This document shows, piece by piece, positions 32,215 through 41,431 of a DNA stretch of 64,000 bases (its first letter is position 1; each line of letters opens with the position of its first letter). Both the position numbers and the translations under genes were made by a program. This DNA is from Comamonadaceae bacterium ALPHA2B. GTDB taxonomy: Bacteria; Pseudomonadota; Gammaproteobacteria; Burkholderiales; Burkholderiaceae_C. A model generated the notes under the pieces. The model was not told the origin of the DNA and did not search any database. It worked only from the letters and a program-made list of their open reading frames with translations. The stretch is from positions 1 through 64,000 of the forward strand of contig SCOE01000029.1 of the NCBI GenBank assembly GCA_005503065.1, read 5' to 3'.

Positions 32215-32964
32215 TCAGATCACCTTCGCTTCGTTCTTGAGTTTCTCGACCAGGGCGGCCACGTCGGCCACCTTCACGCCGGCGCCGCGCTTGGCGGGTT
32301 CGCTGACCTTCAAGGTCTTCAGGCGCGGGGCCACGTCCACGCCGAGGTCTTCGGGCTTGACGGTGTCCAGCGGCTTTTTCTTGGCCTTCATGATGTTGGG
32401 CAGCGTGACGTAGCGCGGCTCGTTCAGGCGCAGGTCGGCGGTGATGACGGCGGGCAGCGTAAGGCTGAGGGTTTCCAGGCCGCCGTCCACTTCGCGGGTC
32501 ACGGCTGCCTTGTCGCCGGCGATCTCGACCTTGGAGGCGAAGGTGGCTTGCGGCAGGTCGGCCAGCGCCGCCAGCATCTGGCCGGTCTGGTTGCAGTCGT
32601 CGTCGATGGCCTGCTTGCCCAGGATCACGAGGCCGGGCTGTTCATTGTCGATCAGGGCCTTGAGCAGCTTAGCCACGGCCAGCGGCTGCAGTTCTTCATT
32701 GGTCTCGACCAGGATGCCGCGGTCGGCACCGATGGCCATGGCGGTGCGCAGCGTCTCCTGGCATTGGGACACGCCGCACGAGACGGCGACGATCTCCGTT
32801 GCCGCGCCTTTCTCCTTGAGCCGCACAGCCTCTTCGACGGCAATCTCGTCGAAGGGGTTCATGCTCATTTTGACATTGGCGATGTCCACGCCGCTGCCAT
32901 CGCTCTGGACGCGGACCTTGACGTTGTAGTCAACCACCCGCTTGACGGGAACCAGGATTTTCAT
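32215..32964 (-). CDS. etfB: Electron transfer flavoprotein beta subunit
   Basis: The 249-residue protein begins [20 protein letters not shown] and carries the ETF beta AMP-binding loop region ([20 protein letters not shown]) and C-terminal [20 protein letters not shown]. It pairs with EtfA to pass electrons toward ETF-ubiquinone oxidoreductase. The ATG at 32964 has a GGAAACCC-type site; a longer in-frame start is unlikely. It lies 24 bases after the acyl-CoA dehydrogenase gene. Confidence 0.95.
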   Translation of the reverse strand: MKILVPVKRVVDYNVKVRVQSDGSGVDIANVKMSMNPFDEIAVEEAVRLKEKGAATEIVAVSCGVSQCQETLRTAMAIGADRGILVETNEELQPLAVAKLLKALIDNEQPGLVILGKQAIDDDCNQTGQMLAALADLPQATFASKVEIAGDKAAVTREVDGGLETLSLTLPAVITADLRLNEPRYVTLPNIMKAKKKPLDTVKPEDLGVDVAPRLKTLKVSEPAKRGAGVKVADVAALVEKLKNEAKVI

Positions 32965-32988
32965 GGGAGGGTTTCCTTTCAGGATCAT

Positions 32989-34770
32989 TCAGAGTTGATC
33001 ATCCGCCAGGGCCAGCGTGCTGGCGGCGCCGCCCGTGACGATGTCGCGCAACATCGGCGCCTGCACTAGGACATGCGCTGCGTAGTGGCTGGCCGTGGCA
33101 CGCTTGGCGCCGAGAAAGCCCGCATCGCCAGATCTCGCCGCGAGTTGCGCAGTGGCGGCTTCGGCCATGCGCGCCGACAGCCAGCCGCCGATCACCGTGC
33201 CCGCCAGCCGCAAGAAGGGCACGGCGCCCGCCGCGCACTGCGCGGGTTGGTCGTCGTGGGCCAGCAGCCAGTCGGCCGCGTCCCCCAGCGCACGCGCCGA
33301 AGCCGCTAACACGCCGCCGATCTGCGCCAGCGCGGCATCGGGCATCTCGGCCAACCGGCGCGCATCGCCGTCGATGCGGCCCAGCAGTGCCTTCAGCGTG
33401 CGCCCGCCCTCGCGCGCCAGCTTGCGGCCAATCAGGTCGTTGGCCTGGATGCCCGTCGTGCCTTCGTAGATGGTCGTGATGCGCGCGTCGCGCAAGTGCT
33501 GTGAGGCGCCGGTTTCCTCGACGTAACCCATGCCGCCATGCACCTGCACACCATCGGACGTGATGCCCTGTGCGCTGTCGGTGCACCAGCCCTTGACCAC
33601 CGGGATCAGCAGGCCGACCAGGGCCAGCGCCTGCTCGCGCTCTTGCGCGTCGGCGTGGCCTGCGGCGCGGTCCATCTGGCCGGCGCAGAAATAGGCCAAT
33701 GCGCGCATGGCCTCGGTGCGGGCCTTCATGTCCATCAGCATGCGCCGCACGTCCGGGTGGCCGGCGATGGTGGTGCTGCCGCTGAGCAGTGGCTTGCCCT
33801 GCACCCGCTCCAGCGCGTAGGCGCGTGCGCGCTGGTAGGCGCGCTCGGCGATGCCCACGCCTTCAAGGCCGACGTTCAGCCGCGCATGGTTCATCATCGT
33901 GAACATGCAGGCCAGCCCCTGGTTCGGCTCGCCGACCAGGTAGCCGATCGCGCCCCCGCAGTCGCCAAAGCTCATCGACGCCGTGGGGCTGCCGTGGATG
34001 CCCATCTTGTGCTCGATGGAGGTGCAGGCCAGGTCGTTGCGTTCGCCCAGGGAGCCGTCGTCGTTGACCAGGTACTTCGGGCACAGGAACAGCGAGATGC
34101 CTTTCACGCCGGGCGGTGCATCGGGCAGGCGCGCCAGCACGAGGTGGACGATGTTCTCGGCCATGTCGTGCTCGCCCCAGGTGATGAAGATCTTGTTTCC
34201 GCTGACGCGGTAATGGTCGCCTTCGGGCACGGCGCGACTGCGCAGCGCGGCCAAGTCGGAGCCTGCTTGGGGCTCGGTGAGGTTCATGGTGCCGGTCCAG
34301 CGGCCCGCGACCATGGGCTCCAGGAAGCGGCGCTTGAGTGCGTCGCTGCCATGGTGCGCAATGGCTTCCACCGCGCCCAGCGTGAGCATCTGGCACAGGC
34401 TGAACGCGAGGTTGGACGACTTCCACATCTCCAGCACGGCTGTGGACACCAGCGTGGGCAGGCCCTGGCCGCCCCATTCGGTGGCAGCGGGCATGCCGTT
34501 CCAGCCGTTCTCGCAGAAGCTGGCCCAGGCTTCGCGAAAGCCATCGGCTGGCGTGACCTGGCCGTCGTGCCAGCGCGCGCCCTGCACGTCGCCGGTGCGG
34601 TTCAGCGGATCAAGCACGCCGGTGGCGTAGTGGGCAGCCTCCTGCAGGATGGCCTCGACCAGGTCGGGCGTGGTTTCTTCATGGCCCGGCTGGGCACAGA
34701 TCGCATCCAGGCCTCCGACTTCCTTCATCGTGAACAGCATGTCGCGCAAGGGCGCGGCGTAGGTAGACAT
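32989..34770 (-). CDS. Acyl-CoA dehydrogenase, long (DmdC-like) type, 593 aa
   Basis: The protein is longer than usual dehydrogenases (about 380) because it has an extra N-terminal helical segment and a C-terminal extension, like DmdC and related enzymes. Motifs seen are MNLTEPQAGSDL for FAD/substrate binding, IFITWGEHDM, and IYEGTTGIQANDLIGRKL with the likely catalytic glutamate. It forms the alpha,beta double bond of an acyl-CoA and gives electrons to the adjacent ETF. It is followed immediately by etfB-etfA. An AGAGGAG site precedes the start. Substrate unknown. Confidence 0.9.
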   Translation of the reverse strand: MSTYAAPLRDMLFTMKEVGGLDAICAQPGHEETTPDLVEAILQEAAHYATGVLDPLNRTGDVQGARWHDGQVTPADGFREAWASFCENGWNGMPAATEWGGQGLPTLVSTAVLEMWKSSNLAFSLCQMLTLGAVEAIAHHGSDALKRRFLEPMVAGRWTGTMNLTEPQAGSDLAALRSRAVPEGDHYRVSGNKIFITWGEHDMAENIVHLVLARLPDAPPGVKGISLFLCPKYLVNDDGSLGERNDLACTSIEHKMGIHGSPTASMSFGDCGGAIGYLVGEPNQGLACMFTMMNHARLNVGLEGVGIAERAYQRARAYALERVQGKPLLSGSTTIAGHPDVRRMLMDMKARTEAMRALAYFCAGQMDRAAGHADAQEREQALALVGLLIPVVKGWCTDSAQGITSDGVQVHGGMGYVEETGASQHLRDARITTIYEGTTGIQANDLIGRKLAREGGRTLKALLGRIDGDARRLAEMPDAALAQIGGVLAASARALGDAADWLLAHDDQPAQCAAGAVPFLRLAGTVIGGWLSARMAEAATAQLAARSGDAGFLGAKRATASHYAAHVLVQAPMLRDIVTGGAASTLALADDQL

Positions 34771-34927
34771 TGCTTACTCCTCTTTGTGGGTTCAACCCGT
34801 CTGCCCCATAGGGCATACATCCATGCATGACCCTACCCACCAGGACAAGGCCCGGTCGATCAACCGCTTCAGGGCGGCTGAATTTCTCAGGCGGCTTACG
34901 ACGCGATTAGTTGGTATGACAAGATTT

Positions 34928-35629
34928 CTAGAAGCCGCTGAAGCGTGTGAAGTTCTCGACCGGCTCACGCTCGGTGCGCACGCGGTTCACCACGGCCGCC
35001 GGGTCGGCATAGCCCAGTGCCATGCCGCACAGGACCATCTGCCCGTCCGGGATTTGCAGGGCTTCAGCCAGAAGGCGCGGGTAAAGGGTCCACGCCATCT
35101 GCGAACAGGTATCCAGGCCTCGTGCGCGGGCCGCCAGCATGATGTTCTGTAAGAACATCCCGTAGTCCACCCAACTGCTCTGCACCATGCGCCGGTCCAA
35201 GGTGAAGATCAAACCGACCGGCGCATCGAAGAAGGCAAAGTTGCGTGCATGTTGAGCGCGCATGGCATCCGTATCTCCCTTGGAGATTCCGACTGCGGCA
35301 TAAAGAGCGAAACCGCACCGACGCCGCCTGGTCAGGTAGGGCTCGAAGAACTCGGCCGGGTAGATGTCGTATTCGGACTGGTGCTCTCCCTCTTCATGGT
35401 GAAAGGCGTGCAATACACGGTCGCATAGGCGCTTCCTCGCCTCGCCCGCCACGGCAATGACATGCCACGGCTGGGTGTTGGTGCCACTGGGCGCGCTGGC
35501 TGCCACCGACAGAATCTGGGCCACCGCTTCTTGCGACACCGGGGTCGGCAGAAAGGCGCGCACGGAACGACGTTCGCGCATCACCGCATCAATCAGCATG
35601 TTGCGCAAAGGCACGGCGCAGACAGACAT
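34928..35629 (-). CDS. Nitroreductase-family flavoprotein, 233 aa
   Basis: The domain starts at about residue 13 (AVMRERRSVRAFLPTPVSQE) with the FMN-binding RRSVRxF motif, then SAPSGTNTQPWHVIAV and a C-terminal VLCGMALGYADP motif. The family reduces nitro compounds, quinones or enoate-like substrates with NAD(P)H. In an aromatic or alicyclic acid pathway it could be an ene-type reductase. The first 12 residues (MSVCAVPLRNML) resemble the start of the neighbouring dehydrogenase (MSTYAAPLRDML). It is the first gene of the minus-strand cargo arm, 157 bases before the dehydrogenase. Confidence 0.88.
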   Translation of the reverse strand: MSVCAVPLRNMLIDAVMRERRSVRAFLPTPVSQEAVAQILSVAASAPSGTNTQPWHVIAVAGEARKRLCDRVLHAFHHEEGEHQSEYDIYPAEFFEPYLTRRRRCGFALYAAVGISKGDTDAMRAQHARNFAFFDAPVGLIFTLDRRMVQSSWVDYGMFLQNIMLAARARGLDTCSQMAWTLYPRLLAEALQIPDGQMVLCGMALGYADPAAVVNRVRTEREPVENFTRFSGF

Positions 35630-35760
35630 TCACTCTCTCCTGGTTGCTGGGCTATTCGGGTGAGCACACCGACATGCCGTTGCCGAAGAAGCATTCATGC
35701 GAATGCATCGATGCCGAACGTCCACGGGTCGTCCCTGGGTGTGCTACCAAGCGGTATTCT

Positions 35761-35839
35761 GGGCACTCGGCACATACGCGTCTTGCCCGCCAGTGCATGG
35801 CGAGTTGACTTTGTATGCACAAGGCAAAATCCGGTTGAC
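35761..35839 (-). promoter_or_regulatory. Shared upstream element, copy A (before the nitroreductase/acd/etf arm)
   Basis: Read on the minus strand, this 79-base stretch aligns without gaps to 38991-39069 of the plus strand. A perfect 25-base core lies at 35777-35801, and eight differences fall in the 37 bases before the core region. The core ends 147 bases upstream of the nitroreductase start, almost the same distance as copy B from its gene. This suggests a common operator/activator site. Confidence 0.6.
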
Positions 35840-35923
35840 CGCAGCCGGACGCTACATCGTTAGCGGGCCGTTTTCTTGGTGTAATTTCGGATTCAGCGCC
35901 AGCTATCGTTGCTCCCTTTGACC

Positions 35924-36952
35924 ATGTTGAAACCCGTCGTCACTGTTCCTGTTTTTGCCGTGCATGGCCTGCTCGACGGCGCGCGCAGCAAAGGACTGGC
36001 CACCGAGTCCTGGCTGGATGGCGTTCTGGCGCAGGCCCGCATCGCCGAGTCGCTGCTGCATCTGGAGCAGTCGCGTGTGACCATAGAGCAATACATCGCA
36101 CTCTTCAGTGCCGTGAAGAACAGCTTGGACGACGAATGCCTAGGCCATCTACACGGTCGGCCGTTGCGCTGCGGCAGCTTTGCGCTGATGGCTCGCTCTA
36201 CGCTCGGGGCCAAGACGCTGGCAGCCGCCTTGCAGCGCGTGAGTGCATCCTTCGCCCTGCTGCAGGACGACGTGGCGCTTGTGCCCGTCTCTGATGGCTT
36301 GCTCAAGGGTGCTGCTCTGGACGTGCGCCACGCCCTGGGCAAACATTCAGACTTCCTGCACGGGCTGCTGTTGCGCGTTTTCTGGCGTCTGCTGGTATGG
36401 CTGCACGGCGGCCGACTGGTGCCCAGAGGGCTCGATTTTGCCTTCGAGCCACCGCCGCGTGCCGCAGACTATGCCCAAATCTTCTCGGGCACGTTGCGGT
36501 TCGGGCAGGCGCGGTCGGCGGTCTGGTTCGAGGCATCCGCATTCACGCAGCCGATGCGCCGTGACACCGCCGCGCTCCAGACCTTTTTGCGTGCCACACC
36601 GGGCAACCTGATCGGCCCGCGTCTAATCGAGCGGACAGCCAGCGCGCGGGTGCGCGCGCTATTGCAGCAAGCGTGCCCGGAGTGGCCCGATCTGACTGTC
36701 GCCGCGCAGCGCTTGCACATGTCGGTCAGCGCACTGCAGCGGCATCTGGCCGTGGAGGGCAAGTCCTTTCAGGTGCTGAAGGACGAGTTACGGCGCGACA
36801 TGGCGATCGTTCGGTTGACCAGCACCGATGCCGCGCTGAGCGCCATCGCCGCCGAGTTGGGGTTCGCCGACGGCACCGCCTTCCAGCGGGCCTTCAAGTC
36901 ATGGACCGGCAGCACGCCAGGCGTCTATCGTTCGCGCACCCAAAAAACGTAG
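35924..36952 (+). CDS. AraC-family regulator (OruR/ArgR-like layout), 342 aa
   Basis: Residues about 15-205 match the 'arabinose-binding-like' N-terminal domain of this AraC subgroup (LDGARSKGLATESWLDGVLA; GSFALMARSTLGAKTLAAAL). The C-terminal 100 residues hold two HTH motifs (VAAQRLHMSVSALQRHLAVE; LSAIAAELGFADGTAFQRAF followed by GSTPGVYRS). It is a probable activator for one or both cargo arms. The ATG at 35924 was chosen over a TTG at 35909. It lies next to the divergent nitroreductase gene with copy A of the repeated element between. Confidence 0.88.
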   Translation: MLKPVVTVPVFAVHGLLDGARSKGLATESWLDGVLAQARIAESLLHLEQSRVTIEQYIALFSAVKNSLDDECLGHLHGRPLRCGSFALMARSTLGAKTLAAALQRVSASFALLQDDVALVPVSDGLLKGAALDVRHALGKHSDFLHGLLLRVFWRLLVWLHGGRLVPRGLDFAFEPPPRAADYAQIFSGTLRFGQARSAVWFEASAFTQPMRRDTAALQTFLRATPGNLIGPRLIERTASARVRALLQQACPEWPDLTVAAQRLHMSVSALQRHLAVEGKSFQVLKDELRRDMAIVRLTSTDAALSAIAAELGFADGTAFQRAFKSWTGSTPGVYRSRTQKT

Positions 36953-36974
36953 CGCTGCTTCGACGCGGTCGCAC

Positions 36975-37748
36975 TCAAAGCGACGAGCACAGATGCCCGC
37001 CATCCACTGGCACGCAGGCGCCGGTCATCCACGACCCGGCCTCGGTCGCGAACAGCAGGAACAGACCGTTGAGCTCCTCCGGCTTACCCAGGCGGCGCAT
37101 CGGGATGCGCTTGATAAGCGCCTTGCCATGGTCGGTATCCCACATGGCATCGGTCATCTCGGTGTCGATGTAGCCCGGCTCGATGGCATTGACGCGAATG
37201 CCGTGGCGCGCCCATTCGAGCGCCAGGCTCTTGGTCATGTGCACGACTGCAGCCTTGGACGTGGCATACAGCATGGCGCCCGGCATCACGCGTTCGCCCA
37301 GGATCGATGCGATGTTGATGACTGAGCCTCCCCGCCCCGCATCCACCCAGCGCTGCGCGGCACGCGCGGCCACCAGCCACACGCCGCGCACGTTGGTCTC
37401 CATCAGCGAGTCGAAGTCGGACGCAGGCAGCGTGAGCGACAAGGCGTCGTTGGAAGCCCCGGCGTTGTTAACCACCACGTCGAGGATGGTGCCCGAGGCG
37501 TCTATCTCGGCGAAGGCGTCGTCGATGGACTGCTCGGAAGCCACATCCATTTCCAGCACCGTGACCTGAGGCGAACCGAGCTTTTCGAGTTCCTGGGCGA
37601 GTTTGTCGAGCCGCGCCTTGCGCCGCGCCCCAATCACTACCTTGGCCTTGCAACCAGCAGCCAGCCGAGCGAAGTTCTCGCCCAGGCCCGACGAGGCCCC
37701 CGTGACCAGCACCCGCTTGCCTGCCAGCATTGCACCCAGATCCATCAT
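36975..37748 (-). CDS. SDR-family oxidoreductase, 257 aa
   Basis: A classical short-chain dehydrogenase: NAD(P)-binding TGASSGLGENFARL near residue 17, NNAGASN near 90, catalytic Ser in INIASILG near 147 and YxxxK as YATSKAAVVHM near 162. FabG-like enzymes of this type reduce or oxidise 3-oxoacyl or hydroxy groups. The start has an AAGGAGA site. It converges with the first AraC gene and diverges from the second; its exact role in the pathway is open. Confidence 0.9.
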   Translation of the reverse strand: MMDLGAMLAGKRVLVTGASSGLGENFARLAAGCKAKVVIGARRKARLDKLAQELEKLGSPQVTVLEMDVASEQSIDDAFAEIDASGTILDVVVNNAGASNDALSLTLPASDFDSLMETNVRGVWLVAARAAQRWVDAGRGGSVINIASILGERVMPGAMLYATSKAAVVHMTKSLALEWARHGIRVNAIEPGYIDTEMTDAMWDTDHGKALIKRIPMRRLGKPEELNGLFLLFATEAGSWMTGACVPVDGGHLCSSL

Positions 37749-38013
37749 CGTCTCCTTGCATCTTCAGTTCGCCGTCGATGCCGGGAGGTTAGCGCAGGGC
37801 CGCTCGGCTGCGGGGTTGCCTCGCTCCCCCATCCGTCGAAAGAGGTGCCTTGTCAGTTGATCGAGACCATCCGTCATTGCCGCGCCAAGCACCGCTGCCT
37901 ACGATTGCCTGTATGCCTTGGGTACCCTGAGCGCCGCACGAAAGCACGCCACGGTGTCGACGCTCCGGTCCCGATGGGCTGCGGCGTCTGGGGGCAGATT
38001 CAGGAGACGACAA

Positions 38014-39063
38014 GTGCTGCAACAGTCACCCATGGAATGGTCCATCGACCATGCGCCCATCGAGGGCAGGATAGATGCGACGGAAGCGATCCTCAAGGAC
38101 TCCTTCCAGCGCTGGAGTCTTTCCTCCCCGGCGAAGCCTGCTGCATTCCAGGCGAAGTTGCGGCGACACGAACTCGCCGGAGCCTCCTTGGTATGCACCG
38201 TGACCGGTGCTTGCGTCGAGCAGTCTCCTCCTGGACATTCGTCATTCGACGATGAGTTCTGCCTGGGGCTGCAGCTGAACCTGAGCGGCCGAGTACAGTT
38301 GCAGCAGTGGGACACGCCAATCTGCGAGGGCGACATGTTCCTCTGGCGTACCGATCAGCGGCAAGACTATGAGGTGCTGGAACGAACCCACAGCGTGTCG
38401 TTGATGATTCCCTGGCAGCTCATGCGCGAGCATCTACCGGGCCGCAAGCAGCCGCCCGCAGCCTGCCGCATTGACAGTCACACAGGCGTGGGCTCACTGC
38501 TCAGCCAACACCTGATGGGGTTGGCAAAGGAGATCGGCGCCGTGCCGCCCTCCGCCCACGTCGCCCTTTGCCGCACGGTGATCGGGCTTCTGGACATTGC
38601 GCTGCCAGAGCCGGAGAGCGCCACTCGATTCACGGCCATGGCCGCGTTGCGCGAACGAGTACTTGCCTACATCGCCCAGCATTTTCAAGAGGATGACCTG
38701 AGTCCGGCACGCATCGCCGCGGCGCACGGTATTTCACTGCGTTACCTTCATGCGCTGTTTGCGCAGGGCGATACCACGGTGGTCGGCCACATCCTGGAAA
38801 GCCGATTGCAAGCGTGCTGGCGGACACTCGTTGACCCGGTCTGCCGGCATCTGCAGGTCTCGGCGATCGCCTTTCACTGGGGCTTCAACTCCACCAGCCA
38901 TTTCTGCCGCGCATTCAAACAACGCTTTGGAGTGTCGCCCAGCGATGCACGCGGCATGACTGCTCACGGCTCCGCCATCGGCCCGGTCGAGTCAGCCGGG
39001 CTTTCCCTTGCACACGCAAAGTCAACTTGCCATGCACTGGCGGGCAAGACGCGCACGGGCTGA
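38014..39063 (+). CDS. AraC-family regulator with AraC-binding-like domain, 349 aa
   Basis: Residues about 30-220 resemble the AraC_binding_2 sensor domain of catabolic activators (DEFCLGLQLNLSGRVQLQQW). The end carries the double HTH (LSPARIAAAHGISLRYLHALF; VSAIAFHWGFNSTSHFCRAF, then FGVSPSDARG). A GTG at 38014 with AGGAGA six bases upstream is the best start; the ATG at 38032 is possible. The last 25 codons coincide with copy B of the repeated DNA element, so the C-terminal tail may be shaped by DNA-level constraint. It is a likely activator of the 39211 operon. Confidence 0.88.
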   Translation: MLQQSPMEWSIDHAPIEGRIDATEAILKDSFQRWSLSSPAKPAAFQAKLRRHELAGASLVCTVTGACVEQSPPGHSSFDDEFCLGLQLNLSGRVQLQQWDTPICEGDMFLWRTDQRQDYEVLERTHSVSLMIPWQLMREHLPGRKQPPAACRIDSHTGVGSLLSQHLMGLAKEIGAVPPSAHVALCRTVIGLLDIALPEPESATRFTAMAALRERVLAYIAQHFQEDDLSPARIAAAHGISLRYLHALFAQGDTTVVGHILESRLQACWRTLVDPVCRHLQVSAIAFHWGFNSTSHFCRAFKQRFGVSPSDARGMTAHGSAIGPVESAGLSLAHAKSTCHALAGKTRTG

Positions 39064-39069
39064 ATGCCG
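38991..39069 (+). promoter_or_regulatory. Shared upstream element, copy B (before the plus-strand catabolic operon)
   Basis: This is the partner of 35761-35839, with the identical 25-base core at 39029-39053. It overlaps the end of the second AraC gene and lies 157 bases before the acyl-CoA dehydrogenase start. Relative to transcription it has the same orientation as copy A. The conservation at similar distance from both arms points to a regulator binding site. Confidence 0.6.
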
Positions 39070-39210
39070 ACCATATGCCCTGGACAGACTGAGAACGCAG
39101 AGATTCGACGCTTCGCCCGCCCCGTTGTGGGTATGCGGGCATGACCCGGGGCCGCATCGCTGGCCAAGTTTTCAAACCTTCATCGTACAAACCTTCTGAG
39201 GAGCGCTCCC

Positions 39211-40356
39211 ATGCTGCCGCAATTGCACCGTCAACCCTGGATGGACAGCGACATCGAGACCTTTCGCGACCAGGTGCGCCGCTACATCGCCGCCGAGATG
39301 GCTCCGCACCTGCCCGCTTGGCGCGAACAGGGCTACGTCCCGCGCGAGACCTGGCGGCCCTTCGGCGAGATGGGGTTCATGCTGCCCGAAATGCCCGAAG
39401 CCTACGGCGGCACCGGGGCCAGCATTGCCTACCAGCTGGTGGTACAGGATGAGTTGACCAGAGCGGAAATGCCCAACAACGTCCAGGTGAACAGCATCGC
39501 TGCGCACTACATCATGGACTACGGCACCGAGGAGCAGAAGCAGCGCTGGCTGCCCAAGCTGAGCAGCGGCGAGATGCTGCTCGGCATTGCGATGACCGAA
39601 CCCGGCTGCGGGACGGACCTCAAGGCCATCGCCACCCGCGCGCGCCGTGATGGCGACCACTACGTGATCGACGGTGCCAAGACCTTCATCACCAACGGCT
39701 ACACCTGCAATCTGCTGATTGTGGTCGCACGCACCGGCGAGGCGGGCAGCCGAGGCCTTTCGCTGATCGTGGTGGAGACCGAGAACCTGCCAGGGTTCCG
39801 CGTGGGCCGCCTGCTCGACAAGATCGGCCTGCATGCGTCGGACACCGCCGAACTCTTCTTCGACGGGGTGCGCGTGCCGGTCGATCAAGTCCTGGGGGGC
39901 GTCGAAGGGCTTGGTTTCAAGCAGTTGATGGGCCAGTTGCCCTACGAACGCATGACCATCGCCGTGCCTGCGGCGGCCATCATCGACCGGGCCCTGGAAC
40001 TCACCGTCGAATACACGAAGGAGCGCAAGATTTTCGGCGCACCGCTGTTCGAGATGCAGACCACGCGCCACAAGCTGGCCGAGATCGCCACCACCGCTCA
40101 CGTGGTGCGCACCTTCGTCAACGACTGCATCCAGCGGCTGCTGGACGGAAAGCTCGACGCCGAAGCCGCGTACATGGCCAAGTGGTGGTGCAGCGAGCAG
40201 CAGTGCCGCGTGGTGGACGAGTGCCTGCAGATGTTCGGCGGCTACGGCTACATGTACGAATACCCGATCGCGCGCATGTACACCACCTCGCGCGTGCAGA
40301 AGATCTACGGCGGCGCGAACGAGGTCATGAAAGAACTGATTGCGAGGAAGCTGTGA
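39211..40356 (+). CDS. Acyl-CoA dehydrogenase, 381 aa
   Basis: The protein has the normal three-domain length with FGEMGFMLPEMPEAYGGTGA and the FAD-binding AMTEPGCGTDLKAIATRARR. The C-terminal motif KIYGGANEVMKELIARKL lacks the usual YEG glutamate. The base is more likely the glutamate in LPYERMTIAVP, as in the isovaleryl/long-chain group. It is the first gene of the plus-strand arm with TGAGGAGCG before the ATG, and it ends overlapping the CoA-transferase start. It should donate electrons to the cargo ETF. Substrate unknown. Confidence 0.92.
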   Translation: MLPQLHRQPWMDSDIETFRDQVRRYIAAEMAPHLPAWREQGYVPRETWRPFGEMGFMLPEMPEAYGGTGASIAYQLVVQDELTRAEMPNNVQVNSIAAHYIMDYGTEEQKQRWLPKLSSGEMLLGIAMTEPGCGTDLKAIATRARRDGDHYVIDGAKTFITNGYTCNLLIVVARTGEAGSRGLSLIVVETENLPGFRVGRLLDKIGLHASDTAELFFDGVRVPVDQVLGGVEGLGFKQLMGQLPYERMTIAVPAAAIIDRALELTVEYTKERKIFGAPLFEMQTTRHKLAEIATTAHVVRTFVNDCIQRLLDGKLDAEAAYMAKWWCSEQQCRVVDECLQMFGGYGYMYEYPIARMYTTSRVQKIYGGANEVMKELIARKL

Positions 40357-41420
40357 ACGCCTCGCACATGCTGCAAAAGCCACTGCACGGCGTCCGTGTG
40401 GTGGAGTTCGAAGGGATCGGGCCGGGCCCGCTGGCCGCCATGATGCTGGCCGACATGGGTGCCGAGGTGATTGCGCTGACACGGGCCGAGCAGGCCGCCG
40501 GGGCGCAGCCGCTGGGCGGGGCGGCGGCCAACCCGCTGCACCGGGGCAAGACGGTCGAGATCACCGACCTGAAGTCGCCCGGCGGCAAGGCGCGCGCCCT
40601 GGATCTGATCGGCCAGTCCGACGTTCTGATCGAAGGCTTTCGCCCCGGCGTGATGGAACGGCTGGGGTTCGGCCCCGCCGAATGCGCGGCGCGCAACCCC
40701 AAGCTGGTCTATGGCCGGATGACGGGCTGGGGCCAGGACGGCCCGCTCTCCCGGGCCGCTGGCCACGACCTGAACTACGTGGCGCTGACGGGCCTGCTGT
40801 CGCTGTCGGCCCGCAAGGGGCAGATGCCCATCGTGCCGCCCTCGGTGCTCGGGGACGCGGCCGGGGCGCTGGGCATGGCCTTCGGTGTCGCCTGCGCGCT
40901 GGTCGATGCGCGCGGTAACGGTAGGGGCAGTGGCCGCGGCCGGGTCGTGGATGCCGCCATCATCGACATCGTGGCCATGATGGGCACGCTGGTGCATTGG
41001 ATTCGCGCCAATGGGCAGATCGACGGCACGAAGCCGAGCCCGTTTCACGATTCGCCGTTCTATGACGTGTACGCCTGTGCCGACGGCGGCTTCATCAGCC
41101 TCGCGGTGGTGGAGCCCGCGTTCCACGCACTGCTGCTGTCGAAGCTGGGCCTGACGGACGTGAACCCTGCCGACCAGTACGACACGACGACGTGGCCAGC
41201 GCTGAAGGAGCGCATTGCGGCCCTCATCCGCAGCCAACCCAGGGCGCACTGGTGCGCGTTGCTCGAAGGCAGCGACGCCTGCTTCGCGCCCGTGCTCAGC
41301 CTGGCCGAGGCGGCGCGGCATCCGCACAACGCGGCACGGGGTATCTACCAGACCACCCCCTCCGGCGCCATCGAGGCGGCCCCGGCCCCACGGTTCCAGG
41401 CACTCAACGCAATTACTTAG
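40353..41420 (+). CDS. CaiB/BaiF-family CoA-transferase or acyl-CoA racemase
   Basis: The 355-residue protein carries family III CoA-transferase motifs: GVRVVEFEGIGPGPLAAMML, DVLIEGFRPGVMERLGFGP and GRMTGWGQDGPLSRAAGHDL, where the aspartate of GHD is the usual catalytic residue. It resembles alpha-methylacyl-CoA racemases, which isomerise 2-methyl branched acyl-CoAs. That would suit a methyl-branched or cyclic acid substrate. A GTG start at 40353 with GAGGAAG upstream overlaps the previous stop. Racemase versus transferase cannot be decided here. Confidence 0.88.
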   Translation: MNASHMLQKPLHGVRVVEFEGIGPGPLAAMMLADMGAEVIALTRAEQAAGAQPLGGAAANPLHRGKTVEITDLKSPGGKARALDLIGQSDVLIEGFRPGVMERLGFGPAECAARNPKLVYGRMTGWGQDGPLSRAAGHDLNYVALTGLLSLSARKGQMPIVPPSVLGDAAGALGMAFGVACALVDARGNGRGSGRGRVVDAAIIDIVAMMGTLVHWIRANGQIDGTKPSPFHDSPFYDVYACADGGFISLAVVEPAFHALLLSKLGLTDVNPADQYDTTTWPALKERIAALIRSQPRAHWCALLEGSDACFAPVLSLAEAARHPHNAARGIYQTTPSGAIEAAPAPRFQALNAIT

Positions 41421-41431
41421 GAGACCAGAAA

